This document shows, piece after piece, positions 54,461 to 64,000 of a DNA stretch of 64,000 bases (positions are counted from its first letter, which is position 1; each line of letters opens with the position of its first letter). The stretch is from Mycobacterium heckeshornense (GTDB taxonomy: Bacteria; Actinomycetota; Actinomycetes; Mycobacteriales; Mycobacteriaceae). Location: positions 2,852,001-2,916,000 of the forward strand of contig NZ_AP024237.1 of NCBI RefSeq assembly GCF_016592155.1, in the 5' to 3' direction. The notes under the pieces are model-generated. The model saw only the letters and a list, made by a program, of their open reading frames with translations. It searched no databases and was not told the DNA's origin. Made by a program: the position numbers and the translations under genes.

Positions 54461-55321
54461 GTAAGGCTCAATGTGACGTTGCCGATCGAGGTCGGCCAGG
54501 CTGATCAACGCTGGATCGTGGTCGGCGAGGAACTGGGCGAAATGGCCCAGGCGGCTAGCGATGCCCAACACGGTCGATCGGGTGCGAGTGCCCGAGGCGC
54601 ATTCCAGGTAGGCGACCAGCGAATCAGCCAATCCGGTTGGAACACTGGCGAAGTGACGCCGCCACGGCCAACGCAGATGCGCGGTGTTTTTCGCAGTTGG
54701 GGTGACCTGCCCACCCAGGTGATACAGAACAGCGCGGGTGGCATACAACGCGGTCCGGTAGTGCTGGAGTGGCCGCTGATGTGCTTGTTCGCGGGCGGTG
54801 ATCGCGGCGCTGAACTCGGCGATATCGGTATCGTCAAGCTCGGTAAGCGGGTGGCCGGTCTGGATCAGCATGCGCACCGCGACCTGGCTGGCCAGCCCCG
54901 CCGCTACCCGGGGTGTGTAGCCCAGTTCGGTTGCTGCGGAAAGGAATCGGGTCACATAACCAGCCAAGGGGCTTGTGTGTGCCTCCCGTAGGATGGCAGC
55001 CAGCTTACGTTCGAGCAGATAGTCGTAGCCCGGGCGCAGATATCCGGACAGCATCAGATAATTCAACAGCGGCCGAACCGTCCAACCGGCCGACAACCGC
55101 ACCGACAGCGGCAGCTCGGCCCAGGCCTGTGGATCGGGCCAGCGGGTCAGAAACACGCGGGCCGTTGCCAGTAACGATCGATTCCCCGCACCACGGGCCG
55201 CCAACGCGGCCACATACCCCGACAGCAACTCCTCGCCGCGCGGCGCTGGCCGCCGCGCGGCAACAGCCCCCTCAGTGGGCGCGCTGGCGATCACGGGCGG
55301 CATCGTAGGCGGCACGCACAT
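54461..55321 (-). pseudogene. T3 TnpB, N-terminal part
   Basis: About 285 codons: LSGYVAALAARGAGNRSLLA, ARVFLTRWPDPQAWAELPLS, LLNYLMLSGYLRPGYDYLLE, TRFLSAATELGYTPRVAAGL. These match the N-terminal region of T1/T2 TnpB in layout (YLxxGRLRPxxDYL, F-x-x-x-x-T-E-L-G-x). The start is uncertain: ATG 55321, ATG 55303 or GTG 55294, all overlapping the end of tnpA. It is cut at 54460 by the IS1380-like element. Confidence 0.82.
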
Positions 55322-56270
55322 GCGTCGGGGACAGGTGAATGTAGGCGGCCGAGGAGTCGACGTGGTCGTGGCCCATCAGCGCCTGTAGTACCGATAGGTC
55401 AACTCCCGCCTCGGCCAGCGCGGTGCCAAACGAGTGCCGCAGCGCATGCGGATGCCCGGCAGGCACCCCGGCCTTCGCCCGGTGGTAGCGAAAGATCGTG
55501 CGCAATCCAGCCGGGGTCAGCGGCTCGCCCCGGTTGGGGCCCTTTGCGACCAGAAACAATGTGTCGCAATCTGATTCGGGCCGCTCGGCGAACAGGTAGG
55601 TCTGGATCAGCGCGGCCACGTCTGGATCCAACGGAACTCGGCGCTCCTTGTCGCCCTTGCCGATGACCCGTACCCAGCCGCCGATGTCGATATCGCGGAC
55701 CCGAAGACCCAGCACCTCGGCCGAGCGCAACCCGCAGAACAGCATCAACCCCGCGATCGCGCGATCCCGGTCGGTGCGCAGGCTGCCCACCAGCGCCGTC
55801 GTCTCCTTGCGGTCCAGGCCGCGCGGCAACCGCCGAGGCTCCCGCACCCGTAACCGCGAGCGCTGCTTTGGCTTTCGCAGGTGAGCCAGCAGACCGCTAG
55901 CCTCCCCGGCTGCGCGGCGTGCCGGACCCCCGCGCGGTACCGGGTTGTCCGCCGATCCATCCCGCATCTGCCGATAGGAATACAACCCCGAGATCGCGGC
56001 GAGCCGCCGGTTGATCGTCGTCGGCGCGTAGCCGACGTTGCGGCCATCGCGGATCGAGTACACGTTGCCGCCCGGCCGGACCGGCGGCAACGCCGACCGG
56101 CAGAACGCCAAGAACCGCAGCAACACCTCCGTGGTGACCTCGTTGACCCCAAGGCGCTCGGCGGCCAGCCACCGCGCGAACGCCAGCAGGTCGAACGCGT
56201 AGGCGCGCACCGTGCGCGGCGAGTAAGCGCGATCGGCCAGATAGCTCAGGTAGTCGTTGACCAGATCCAT
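55272..56270 (-). CDS. T3 TnpA, tyrosine recombinase
   Basis: From the ATG at 56270 (MDLVNDYLSYLADRAYSPRT) 332 residues; the frame is open to 56390 and a GTG upstream could also be used. Core-binding domain: VRAYAFDLLAFARWLAAERL, INRRLAAISGLYSYRQMRDG. Catalytic domain: LMLFCGLRSAEVLGLRV (Arg), VIGKGDKERRVPLD (Lys), HPHALRHSFGTALAEAGVDL (H-x-x-R), LMGHDHVDSSAAYIHLS (His, Tyr). It is complete. It belongs to the same pair type as T1/T2 but is clearly diverged. Confidence 0.88.
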   Translation of the reverse strand: MDLVNDYLSYLADRAYSPRTVRAYAFDLLAFARWLAAERLGVNEVTTEVLLRFLAFCRSALPPVRPGGNVYSIRDGRNVGYAPTTINRRLAAISGLYSYRQMRDGSADNPVPRGGPARRAAGEASGLLAHLRKPKQRSRLRVREPRRLPRGLDRKETTALVGSLRTDRDRAIAGLMLFCGLRSAEVLGLRVRDIDIGGWVRVIGKGDKERRVPLDPDVAALIQTYLFAERPESDCDTLFLVAKGPNRGEPLTPAGLRTIFRYHRAKAGVPAGHPHALRHSFGTALAEAGVDLSVLQALMGHDHVDSSAAYIHLSPTHVRAAYDAARDRQRAH

Positions 56271-56444
56271 GCCAGCCGGCCCGCCCCGACCAGCGACCAG
56301 CGCCCCTGCCGCTCGACTGCACACAACGACTCGACCGTCTGCTCTGCTGCCATGGGACTCACATATGCCTAACGTCTCAACGCAAATCAAGCACCCCAGG
56401 AAAAACGGCGTGTCGTAGCCAACAACCAGTAACCATTAGCCGGT

Positions 56445-57071
56445 TAAGAGAGGAATGCCCTGTCGTTGCAGGTGAGCCCACATCTTGGCCGCACCGTAGA
56501 GTGACTCGGGCTTGCGGCGACCATCAGCATCGGGGGTGTAGTAGCCGGCCAGGATCTCAGCGACCGTCATGTCCCACAAGACCCGTTTCGATGGTGGGCG
56601 AGCCTGCCAGGCGTAGAAGGTTCTCGGGGCGATCTTGCAGCCACGCTCGCTCAGCACGCGGCAGATCGGAGCGACCCCGAACCGAGCACGATGCTCGGCG
56701 ATGAATTCACAAATCAACGGTGTCGCGGGTCGCTCTCCCGCGCGAAGAAACTCGTTGCCGCCTTCAGGATTTCGATAGTCTGCTCAAGCTCACGGTTCTT
56801 CTTACGCAGCTCGCGCAACTCCCGGCTCTCCGCCGTCGATACCCCAGCAGCCTGGCCGTCGTCGATCTCGGCCTGGCGCACCCACTTGCGCAGGGTCTCC
56901 GCGCTCATCCCCAACCGGGCCGAGATGGCCCGCATCGCCGCCCACTCGGTGTCGTACTCGTCGCGATGCTCCCGGACCAGCCGGACCGCCTTCATGTCCT
57001 GGTCGTACCTCGTTGCCATCGTGCCATCCTTCCCTCAAAAGAAGGTGTGCACGAAACCCGGGATGGTCCAG
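56445..57071 (-). pseudogene. IS3-II second copy: orfA and 5' end of orfB, cut by T3
   Basis: The left end TGGACCATCCCGG lies at 57071. OrfA is at 57019-56714 (101 residues, two residues shorter than the copy at 42945). orfB starts at 56717 and is cut after AAKMWAHLQRQGIP at about 56445, where T3 begins (CCGGTTAATGG side). The outer side abuts IS1634-B copy B, whose left end is thereby missing. Confidence 0.82.
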
Positions 57072-59041
57072 ACGGAATCTACGGCTGAGCTCAGATTCTG
57101 TCGGTTTGCGGATTGATAATGTAGCCAGTGAATATCGTGTGTCGATTCACAATATGCTTGAGTTGATCTATTACCATTGAGTGGTGGCGAAGCCAGCGCG
57201 GATGCACGTAGCCCGAACACCGAGCAAGTATGTGGACAAGGCGGGCAACGTTCGCCGCTATGAGTCGGTCCTGGTGCGCCGCACCTATCGAGACGGCAAG
57301 AAAGTCCGCCACGAGACGCTGGCGAACCTGTCCAAGCTGCCCGCCGACGTGATCGCCGCGGTTGAGGGCACGCTCAAGGGCCAGGTGCTGGTGCCGGCCG
57401 GGTCTGAGTTCACGATCACCCGGTCACTGCCGCATGGGGATGTGGCGGCGGTAGCTGCGATGGCCCGCCAGTTGGGGTTTCCGGCGTTGTTGGGGCCGGC
57501 GTGCCGGTCGAGGGATCTGGTGTTCGCGCTGATCATCTCCCGGGTGATCCAACCGGCCTCCAAGCTGTCCACGCTGGCCTCGTGGGCCGATTCCACCGTG
57601 GGGGTCGATCTGGATGTGGCCACCGCATCCACCGACGAGATCTACGCTGCGATGGACTGGCTGGCCGACCGGCAAGACACGATCGAAAAGAAGCTGGCTG
57701 CCAAACACTTAGGGCCACAGGCTAATCCCTCGCGGATGGCGTTGTTTGATCTGACCAGTGCCTGGATGACCGGACGGTGTTGCGAGCTGGCCTCGCGCGG
57801 GTATTCGAGGGACGGTAAAAAAGGGCTACCGCAAATCGAATACGGCATCCTCACCGATCCAGCCGGCCGCCCGGTGGCGGTGCGGGTGTTTGCCGGTAAC
57901 ACCGCCGACCCGGTCGCCTTCACCGACATCGTCGAGGTGGTGCGCACCCAATTCGGGCTTGATCGGTTGGTGCTGGTCGGTGATCGCGGCATGATCACCT
58001 CCGCGCGTATCGACGCAATCCGTGAACTCAATGACAACCCAGACACCGCAACTGGTTTCGGATGGCTCACCGCGCTGCGCGCCCCCCAGATCGCCGTGCT
58101 GGCCGCCGATGACGGGCCGCTGCAGATGAGCTTGTTCGATACCCAGGACCTCGCCGAAATCACCCACCCCGACTATCCCGGCGAACGGCTCATCGCCTGC
58201 CGCAACCCCGCCCTGGCCGCCCAACGCGCCCGCAAACGCGCCGCCCTGCTGGCCGCCACCGAGATCGACCTGGGCGCCATCGCCGAACGGGTGGCTGCCG
58301 GCCGGCTGACCGGAGCCGGCCGCATCGGGGAAGCCGTCGGCAAAATCATCGATAAATACAAGATGGGCAAGCACTTTGAGCGCACCATCACCGACACCAG
58401 CCTCACCTACCACCGCAACCAGGCCGGCATCGACACCGAAACCGCCCTCGATGGCATCTACGTGCTACGCACCAGCGTGCCCGCCACCGACCTCAACGCC
58501 CCAGGCGTGGTCGTCGGCTACAAGAACTTGGCCCACGTCGAACGCGACTTCCGCAGCATCAAAACCGACGACCTCGACCTACGACCCATCCGCCACCGGC
58601 TCACCGAACGGGTCAAAGCCCACGTGTTGATCTGCATGCTGGCCTGCTATGTGACCTGGCACCTGCGCCAGGCCTGGGCGCCGCTGACCTTCACCGACGA
58701 ACACCCACCCCTACGCGACAACCCCGTCGCACCGGCCCAACGCTCCCAAGCTGCCCAAACCAAAGCCGCCACCCGCCACGCCCCCGACGGCACCGCGCTG
58801 CGCAGCTTCCGCGGCCTGCTCACCCACCTGGCGACCCTGACCCGCAACGACATTCGCTACCACGGCACCAACACCACCGTGCCCACCCTGGCCGAATCCA
58901 CCCCCGAACAGCGCCGCGCCTTCGAACTCATCAAGACCCCCATCCCCCTCCAAGTGGCGTAGCCAGAACAACCGACCCGACAAATCAACAAAACACCAGC
59001 TCAATCAGTAAATCCGACCGACAAACCGCCGCAACTTCGGA
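57072..59041 (+). mobile_element. IS1634-B, copy B (left end truncated)
   Basis: The right end GCCGCAACTTCGGA is followed by TTAG (59042-59045), the complement of CTAA. The left terminal repeat is missing: IS3-II sequence starts where about 30 end bases should be. Without both ends it cannot transpose by itself, although its transposase is intact. Confidence 0.83.
57181..58962 (+). CDS. IS1634-family transposase, IS1634-B copy B (intact)
   Basis: 593 residues, GTG start: YESVLVRRTYRDGKKVRHET, RMALFDLTSAWMTGR (first D), RLVLVGDRGMITSARIDAIR (second D), THPDYPGERLIACRNPALAA, DGIYVLRTSVP, YKNLAHVERDFRSIKTDDLD (E) and LRPIRHRLTERVKAHVLICM. It is the only unbroken version of this transposase in the window; copies A and C each have a different frameshift, so it could supply transposase in trans. 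Confidence 0.92.
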   Translation: MVAKPARMHVARTPSKYVDKAGNVRRYESVLVRRTYRDGKKVRHETLANLSKLPADVIAAVEGTLKGQVLVPAGSEFTITRSLPHGDVAAVAAMARQLGFPALLGPACRSRDLVFALIISRVIQPASKLSTLASWADSTVGVDLDVATASTDEIYAAMDWLADRQDTIEKKLAAKHLGPQANPSRMALFDLTSAWMTGRCCELASRGYSRDGKKGLPQIEYGILTDPAGRPVAVRVFAGNTADPVAFTDIVEVVRTQFGLDRLVLVGDRGMITSARIDAIRELNDNPDTATGFGWLTALRAPQIAVLAADDGPLQMSLFDTQDLAEITHPDYPGERLIACRNPALAAQRARKRAALLAATEIDLGAIAERVAAGRLTGAGRIGEAVGKIIDKYKMGKHFERTITDTSLTYHRNQAGIDTETALDGIYVLRTSVPATDLNAPGVVVGYKNLAHVERDFRSIKTDDLDLRPIRHRLTERVKAHVLICMLACYVTWHLRQAWAPLTFTDEHPPLRDNPVAPAQRSQAAQTKAATRHAPDGTALRSFRGLLTHLATLTRNDIRYHGTNTTVPTLAESTPEQRRAFELIKTPIPLQVA

Positions 59042-59045
59042 TTAG

Positions 59046-59511
59046 CCGCTCGGACTGGGATTCGATGCGGCGAGCGGGCCCAACATCTTTGGCACCGTCC
59101 CGCCCCGGTCAGTCGAGTGACCCGTCCGCAGTCGACACAGGCCGCATCCGGATTCGGTGGCCGGCCCGGATGTGAGCAGGAGCCACACCAGCCGGTGGTG
59201 GGTCGCAGGATCCGGCGTTTTCCGCAGCGTGGACACTCGGCTCGGTTGGCGTCCAAGCGTTGCCGCCGAGCGCACTGCCCGCAGAGGTCGCGGTCGACGA
59301 ACAGCACTGGCGCATTGCAGATCCGGCAGGTGCGCGAACAGCGCGCGCAGCATCCGGTGTCCGGCCCCAGAACCCGCAACACACCGCAGCGCGGGCAGCG
59401 GTGTTTGATCGGTGCGTGACACCGCGCCCAGTGGCAACGAGCACAAAGGTCACGCTCTGGTTTGCCGACCGCGCGACCACAGCACCGGCAGTCCCGGACC
59501 CGGCGGGTCAT
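59046..59511 (-). pseudogene. T5 partial copy: zinc-knuckle gene, 5' part
   Basis: About 155 codons with the same five zinc knuckles as 29394 onward (CRCCGRAV to CQRC), cut at SPHRIPVRAA by the insertion of IS1634-B copy B at its CTAA target. The recombinase-like half is absent. Confidence 0.85.
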
Positions 59512-59512
59512 G

Positions 59513-59836
59513 CTAGATCGGCGGCATCGACCGGCCCCGCCGCGACGCTGGCGCGTCGTTGACCGCGACCTTGGCCGGCTTCGGTGAAATCTGTTGTGTG
59601 ACAGGGGTGGTATCGATGTCAAACAGGTCATTGGGCGAGCATTCCAGTGCGGTGCACAACGCGATCAAGGTGGACAGCTTGATCTGACTGGGCTGTTTGG
59701 TGAACAACGCCGACACCGACGCCGAAGACAGCTCCAATCCAGCCTTCTCCGCCAGCAGCCGTTGCAGTTGGGCGCCGGTCCACACCTCCCGCTGGGCGGC
59801 GGCCATCCGAAGTTTCCACCTGATCTGCATACTCAC
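59513..59836 (-). CDS. T5 partial copy: Xre-type HTH protein
   Basis: 107 residues, same as 29069-29392 (WKLRMAAAQREVWTGAQLQR, TLIALCTALECSPNDLFDID). Intact; coupled to the recombinase gene by a 4-base overlap. Confidence 0.85.
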   Translation of the reverse strand: MSMQIRWKLRMAAAQREVWTGAQLQRLLAEKAGLELSSASVSALFTKQPSQIKLSTLIALCTALECSPNDLFDIDTTPVTQQISPKPAKVAVNDAPASRRGRSMPPI

Positions 59837-60885
59837 TCCTGCCCGGTCAGTTCGCTCAGCGTCGCCGAGATCGCACGCTGATAGGCGTCTTCGATGAAGG
59901 TCTCCGACGGGCGCACATACCGCATGGTCGACGCGACCGTCCAGTGTCCTAAAAGCTGTTGAATGGCAACGAGATCCACGCCTCGCTCATAGTTGTGGGT
60001 CGCACAGGCACGGCGCATCCCATGCGGGCTGAACCACTCACCTTCAGGCCGGCCTTCCACTCTCATCAAATGCCGCAACCGGTTGCGGATGGTGGCCGCG
60101 GCCATTGGGCCGCCGGACTCATCACACAGCAACACCGGACTGTCCGGGAACCGGCCGCGCACATCGTCGAGATACCAGCGCAACACCAGATCCAGCCCGT
60201 CTAACATCGGCACCCAACGCGGCCGCGGCCCGGAGCCCTTGGCGCCCTTACCGAACCGCACATGCAGCTTGCCGAACGTGCCGCGCCCAAAATGCACATC
60301 CGAGCAGTCGAGCATCACCACTTCTTCCGACCGCAGCCCGGCGTGATACAGCGTGCGGAACAGCGCATAATCCCGCGCGGCCGGCGCATACTTGCGGGCA
60401 GTCGCAATCCGACCCTTCAGGAACTCGAAGAACGCGCCCACCCGCTCCGCCGTCGGCGGCGCCTCCGTGCTCGGCGAGTCGTCGCTGACATGGCGGGCGG
60501 CGTTGAACTCGTCCAATGGACAGGCCAGCCGGACCCCGAACGCCGCCTCGATCTCCGCGGCCTTGCGGACCTCAAGGAACCGGTGAAAGCCCTTGAACAC
60601 CTGCAGATAATTGCGTCGCGTCGACACCGCCCGACCCGAACTGGCGAGCTCGCCCACCACCCGGTCGACGTCCTCAGCGGTCACCTCCCACGCCGGGCGC
60701 CCCAGCGCCACCAGCATCCGCTCCAACACACCGACGTCGTTGGTGATCGTCGATTCGGCGAACCCGCGCGCGGTCCACGACGCCACGAACGCCTCCACGC
60801 ATTCGGCCTGAAACCGCTGCGGATCTCGCGTCTCCACGACCGCCGCGACCTCGCCGGTGATCACCCGCAGCCGCCCGTCTCCCAC
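59833..60885 (-). CDS. T5 partial copy: tyrosine recombinase
   Basis: 350 residues from the GTG at 60885 (GAGGAAGG upstream), same as 28020-29072, with all catalytic residues (LYHAGLRSEE, HGMRRACATH, LLGHWT, MRYVRP). Intact. The T5 left end follows to 61029. Confidence 0.9.
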   Translation of the reverse strand: MGDGRLRVITGEVAAVVETRDPQRFQAECVEAFVASWTARGFAESTITNDVGVLERMLVALGRPAWEVTAEDVDRVVGELASSGRAVSTRRNYLQVFKGFHRFLEVRKAAEIEAAFGVRLACPLDEFNAARHVSDDSPSTEAPPTAERVGAFFEFLKGRIATARKYAPAARDYALFRTLYHAGLRSEEVVMLDCSDVHFGRGTFGKLHVRFGKGAKGSGPRPRWVPMLDGLDLVLRWYLDDVRGRFPDSPVLLCDESGGPMAAATIRNRLRHLMRVEGRPEGEWFSPHGMRRACATHNYERGVDLVAIQQLLGHWTVASTMRYVRPSETFIEDAYQRAISATLSELTGQE

Positions 60886-61029
60886 CGCGTACCTTCCTCG
60901 CACCTAGGGTTTCAAGGCAGTACCTTAACTCGCGGGCTTACACCTGGAACATCAGCGACACGCCCGTAGACCGGAAAACCTCAGGCAGCAGCGCCAATCC
61001 GGGGAAACGAACCTGTGCTCGTTCCATAT

Positions 61030-61796
61030 CCCTCGCTGTCTTGGATCCAGCAGCCCAGGGCGTGTTTACGCCCGTCGAGGTCCACGCCGATGGCCAGATA
61101 GGCCACCTTGGTGCCCACCACCCCGTTGTCGGCGATGCGCAGCCGCAGCCCGTCGATATACAGGATCGGGTAGACCTCATCGAGTGGGCGCGATTGCCAG
61201 GCCTTGATCTCATCGACCACCACCTCGGTGATATTGGAGATCAATTCTCGTGACACCTTGGCTCCGTACACCTCGGCCAGATGCGCCTCGATATCGCGGG
61301 TGGTCATGCCGCGCGAATACAGCGACAGCACCACCGAATTGATGTTGCCCAGCCGGCGCGCCCTTTTGGGCACGATCACCGGCTCAAAAGTGCCGTTGCG
61401 GTCGCGCGGCACCACGATATCCACCGGGCCGTTGACCGTGGTCACCGTCTTCGGTGAAGACCCATTGCGAGAATTGCCCGACCCGCGGCCGGCCGGGTCA
61501 CCGGATTCATACCCCAAATGGTGGGTCATTTCGGTCTGCAAGGCCCGCTCGAGCACCGCCTTGGTCAACTCGGTCAGCAAACCGTCCGCCCCGTCGATCG
61601 GGGTCCCCGATTTCACCGCGTCCTTGATCAGCGAATCCAGGGTCTCGGCCGAAAACGTCTCCGCCAGCCGGCGAGCCGCCGACATCTCCTTGCCCGCCGA
61701 CTCCATGAGCTTCGTCACAAAACACTCCTTCTGTCCGCCCGAACGGCGGTCCGATGATGGACCACCCCGGACTTACACAGATGGAATGACACGCCC
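61030..61796 (-). pseudogene. IS256-B transposase, N-terminal part with the element's left end
   Basis: From the start at 61718 (MTKLMESAGKEMSAARRLAE): HHLGYESGDPAGRGSGNSRN, VVPRDRNGTFEPVIVPKRAR, YPILYIDGLRLRIADNGVVG (first D), ending HALGCWIQDSEG where T5 begins. The left terminal repeat (GGGCGTGTCATTCC, TCTGTGTAAGTC) lies at 61760-61796 and matches the right end at 35108-35145. The missing middle is at 31057-31187 and the end at 34637-35099. Confidence 0.87.
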
Positions 61797-61886
61797 CAAC
61801 CAACCCGGCACAAATCGACTGGACACCCCACCGCAAACCATCAGGACCGTCGCGGCGGCCCTGATGATCGGCGATGAATCGACAGA
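61797..61886 (+). other. Ninety unassigned bases between IS256-B and IS1634-B
   Basis: An open reading (LDTPPQTIRTVAAALMIGDE) without recognised family; probably a scrap of an older element or host gene into which both neighbours jumped. Confidence 0.3.
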
Positions 61887-61890
61887 CTAG

Positions 61891-63884
61891 TCCGAAGTTG
61901 CGGCGGTTTGTCGGTCGGATTTACTGATTGAGCTGGTGTTTTGTTGATTTGTCGGGTCGGTTGTTCTGGCTACGCCACTTGGAGGGGGATGGGGGTCTTG
62001 ATGAGTTCGAAGGCGCGGCGCTGTTCGGGGGTGGATTCGGCCAGGGTGGGCACGGTGGTGTTGGTGCCGTGGTAGCGAATGTCGTTGCGGGTCAGGGTCG
62101 CCAGGTGGGTGAGCAGGCCGCGGAAGCTGCGCAGCGCGGTGCCGTCGGGGGCGTGGCGGGTGGCGGCTTTGGTTTGGGCAGCTTGGGAGCGTTGGGCCGG
62201 TGCGACGGGGTTGTCGCGTAGGGGTGGGTGTTCGTCGGTGAAGGTCAGCGGCGCCCAGGCCTGGCGCAGGTGCCAGGTCACATAGCAGGCCAGCATGCAG
62301 ATCAACACGTGGGCTTTGACCCGTTCGGTGAGCCGGTGGCGGATGGGTCGTAGGTCGAGGTCGTCGGTTTTGATGCTGCGGAAGTCGCGTTCGACGTGGG
62401 CCAAGTTCTTGTAGCCGACGACCACGCCTGGGGCGTTGAGGTCGGTGGCGGGCACGCTGGTGCGTAGCACGTAGATGCCATCGAGGGCGGTTTCGGTGTC
62501 GATGCCGGCCTGGTTGCGGTGGTAGGTGAGGCTGGTGTCGGTGATGGTGCGCTCAAAGTGCTTGCCCATCTTGTATTTATCGATGATTTTGCCGACGGCT
62601 TCCCCGATGCGGCCGGCTCCGGTCAGCCGGCCGGCAGCCACCCGTTCGGCGATGGCGCCCAGGTCGATCTCGGTGGCGGCCAGCAGGGCGGCGCGTTTGC
62701 GGGCGCGTTGGGCGGCCAGGGCGGGGTTGCGGCAGGCGATGAGCCGTTCGCCGGGATAGTCGGGGTGGGTGATTTCGGCGAGGTCCTGGGTATCGAACAA
62801 GCTCATCTGCAGCGGCCCGTCATCGGCGGCCAGCACGGCGATCTGGGGGGCGCGCAGCGCGGTGAGCCATCCGAAACCAGTTGCGGTGTCTGGGTTGTCA
62901 TTGAGTTCACGGATTGCGTCGATACGCGCGGAGGTGATCATGCCGCGATCACCGACCAGCACCAACCGATCAAGCCCGAATTGGGTGCGCACCACCTCGA
63001 CGATGTCGGTGAAGGCGACCGGGTCGGCGGTGTTACCGGCAAACACCCGCACCGCCACCGGGCGGCCGGCTGGATCGGTGAGGATGCCGTATTCGATTTG
63101 CGGTAGCCTTTTTTACCGTCCCTCGAATACCCGCGCGAGGCCAGCTCGCAACACCGTCCGGTCATCCGGGCACTGGTCAGATCAAACAACGCCATCCGCG
63201 AGGGATTAGCCTGTGGCCCTAAGTGTTTGGCAGCCAGCTTCTTTTCGATCGTGTCTTGCCGGTCGGCCAGCCAGTCCATCGCAGCGTAGATCTCGTCGGT
63301 GGATGCGGTGGCCACATCCAGATCGACCCCCACGGTGGAATCGGCCCACGAGGCCAGCGTGGACAGCTTGGAGGCCGGTTGGATCACCCGGGAGATGATC
63401 AGCGCGAACACCAGATCCCTCGACCGGCACGCCGGCCCCAACAACGCCGGAAACCCCAACTGGCGGGCCATCGCAGCTACCGCCGCCACATCCCCATGCG
63501 GCAGTGACCGGGTGATCGTGAACTCAGACCCGGCCGGCACCAGCACCTGGCCCTTGAGCGTGCCCTCAACCGCGGCGATCACGTCGGCGGGCAGCTTGGA
63601 CAGGTTCGCCAGCGTCTCGTGGCGGACTTTCTTGCCGTCTCGATAGGTGCGGCGCACCAGGACCGACTCATAGCGGCGAACGTTGCCCGCCTTGTCCACA
63701 TACTTGCTCGGTGTTCGGGCTACGTGCATCCGCGCTGGCTTCGCCACCACTCAATGGTAATAGATCAACTCAAGCATATTGTGAATCGACACACGATATT
63801 CACTGGCTACATTATCAATCCGCAAACCGACAGAATCTGAGCTCAGCCGTAGATTCCGTCTACCTCACTTGCCGCAACTTCGGA
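61891..63884 (-). mobile_element. IS1634-B, copy C
   Basis: Ends TCCGAAGTTGCGGCGG and GCCGCAACTTCGGA, flanked by CTAG at 61887-61890 and 63885-63888 (4-base target duplication). It sits at the stop codon of an IS3-I orfA. Confidence 0.87.
61970..63750 (-). pseudogene. IS1634-family transposase, IS1634-B copy C, frameshifted
   Basis: Same protein as 57181-58962 except for the loss of one base near 63109 (GGTAGCCTTTTTT in place of GGTAGCCCTTTTTT), at the codons after SRDGKKG. The lesion differs from that of copy A. All catalytic blocks are otherwise present; substitution of Arg for Trp in TSARM is also seen. Confidence 0.88.
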
Positions 63885-63885
63885 C

Positions 63886-64000
63886 TAGTGGTGTGGCCGG
63901 TCCAGCTCGGCCGCGAAGAAAGCCGACGCAGTCTTCAGAATTGCATTGGCGCGCTTGAGTCCTGCGTTCTCCCGCTTCAGCCTCTTGAGCTCAGCGGACT
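63886..64000 (-). pseudogene. IS3-I orfA, 3' part (runs off the window)
   Basis: The minus strand reads SAELKRLKRENAGLKRANAI then LKTASAFFAAELDRPHH and a stop formed by TAG at 63886-63888. It continues exactly the orfA pattern cut short at 26743 and gives its normal C-terminus. The rest of the element lies outside the window. Confidence 0.78.

Noticed and set aside
1..64000. CRISPR arrays, tRNA or rRNA genes.
   Set aside because: I saw no regularly spaced short repeats and no tRNA-like or rRNA sequence on reading through; the repeated sequences are all IS or transposon copies.

Overview
The window is high-GC actinobacterial DNA, most likely from a slow-growing Mycobacterium: it opens with a mycobacterial 19-kDa-antigen-like lipoprotein fragment and a complete mce (mammalian cell entry) lipid-importer operon, and an island near 47 kb holds a mycobacterial DUF732 secreted protein. 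I cannot name the species.

Region 1 (1-12.5 kb) is ordinary chromosome. A single minus-strand operon reads yrbEA, yrbEB, mceA-mceF and two Mce-associated membrane proteins, with ATGA/GTGA-type overlaps. It encodes two permease subunits, six substrate-binding subunits (MceE is a lipoprotein) and two accessory proteins.

Region 2 (12.98-64 kb) is a dense mobile-element graveyard in which nearly every base belongs to an insertion sequence (IS), and most elements sit inside other elements. Local names used here: IS3-I, IS3-II and IS3-III; IS256-A, -A2, -B, -C and -D; IS110 (three copies); IS1634-A (two) and IS1634-B (three); one IS1182-like element; one IS1380-like element; one group II intron; and several transposons built from tyrosine recombinase genes. 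T1, T2 and T3 carry a TnpA/TnpB recombinase pair. T5 carries recombinase, Xre-type HTH protein and a zinc-knuckle recombinase-like protein. T4 survives only as fragments.

Three results stand out. (a) All three IS110 copies sit at the same codons (QT|CVVH) of IS256-type transposase genes, and the ~245-base leader upstream of each IS110 transposase folds into two guide loops. One loop matches that target and the other matches the element ends, as expected of a bridge RNA. (b) T2 sits, in both copies, inside a homologous tyrosine recombinase gene at the codons of its own catalytic LLGH motif. (c) The flanks of T5 and of its inverted partial copy at 59-61 kb fit together as one IS256-B gene, which implies a ~30-kb inversion. 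The group II intron could be delimited to the base (13337-15500) because it splits an IS3 transposase gene.

Host genes inside region 2 are few: a DUF732 secreted protein (46859-47305), a truncated hydrolase tail beside it, and a 149-residue protein of unknown function at 21682-22131.
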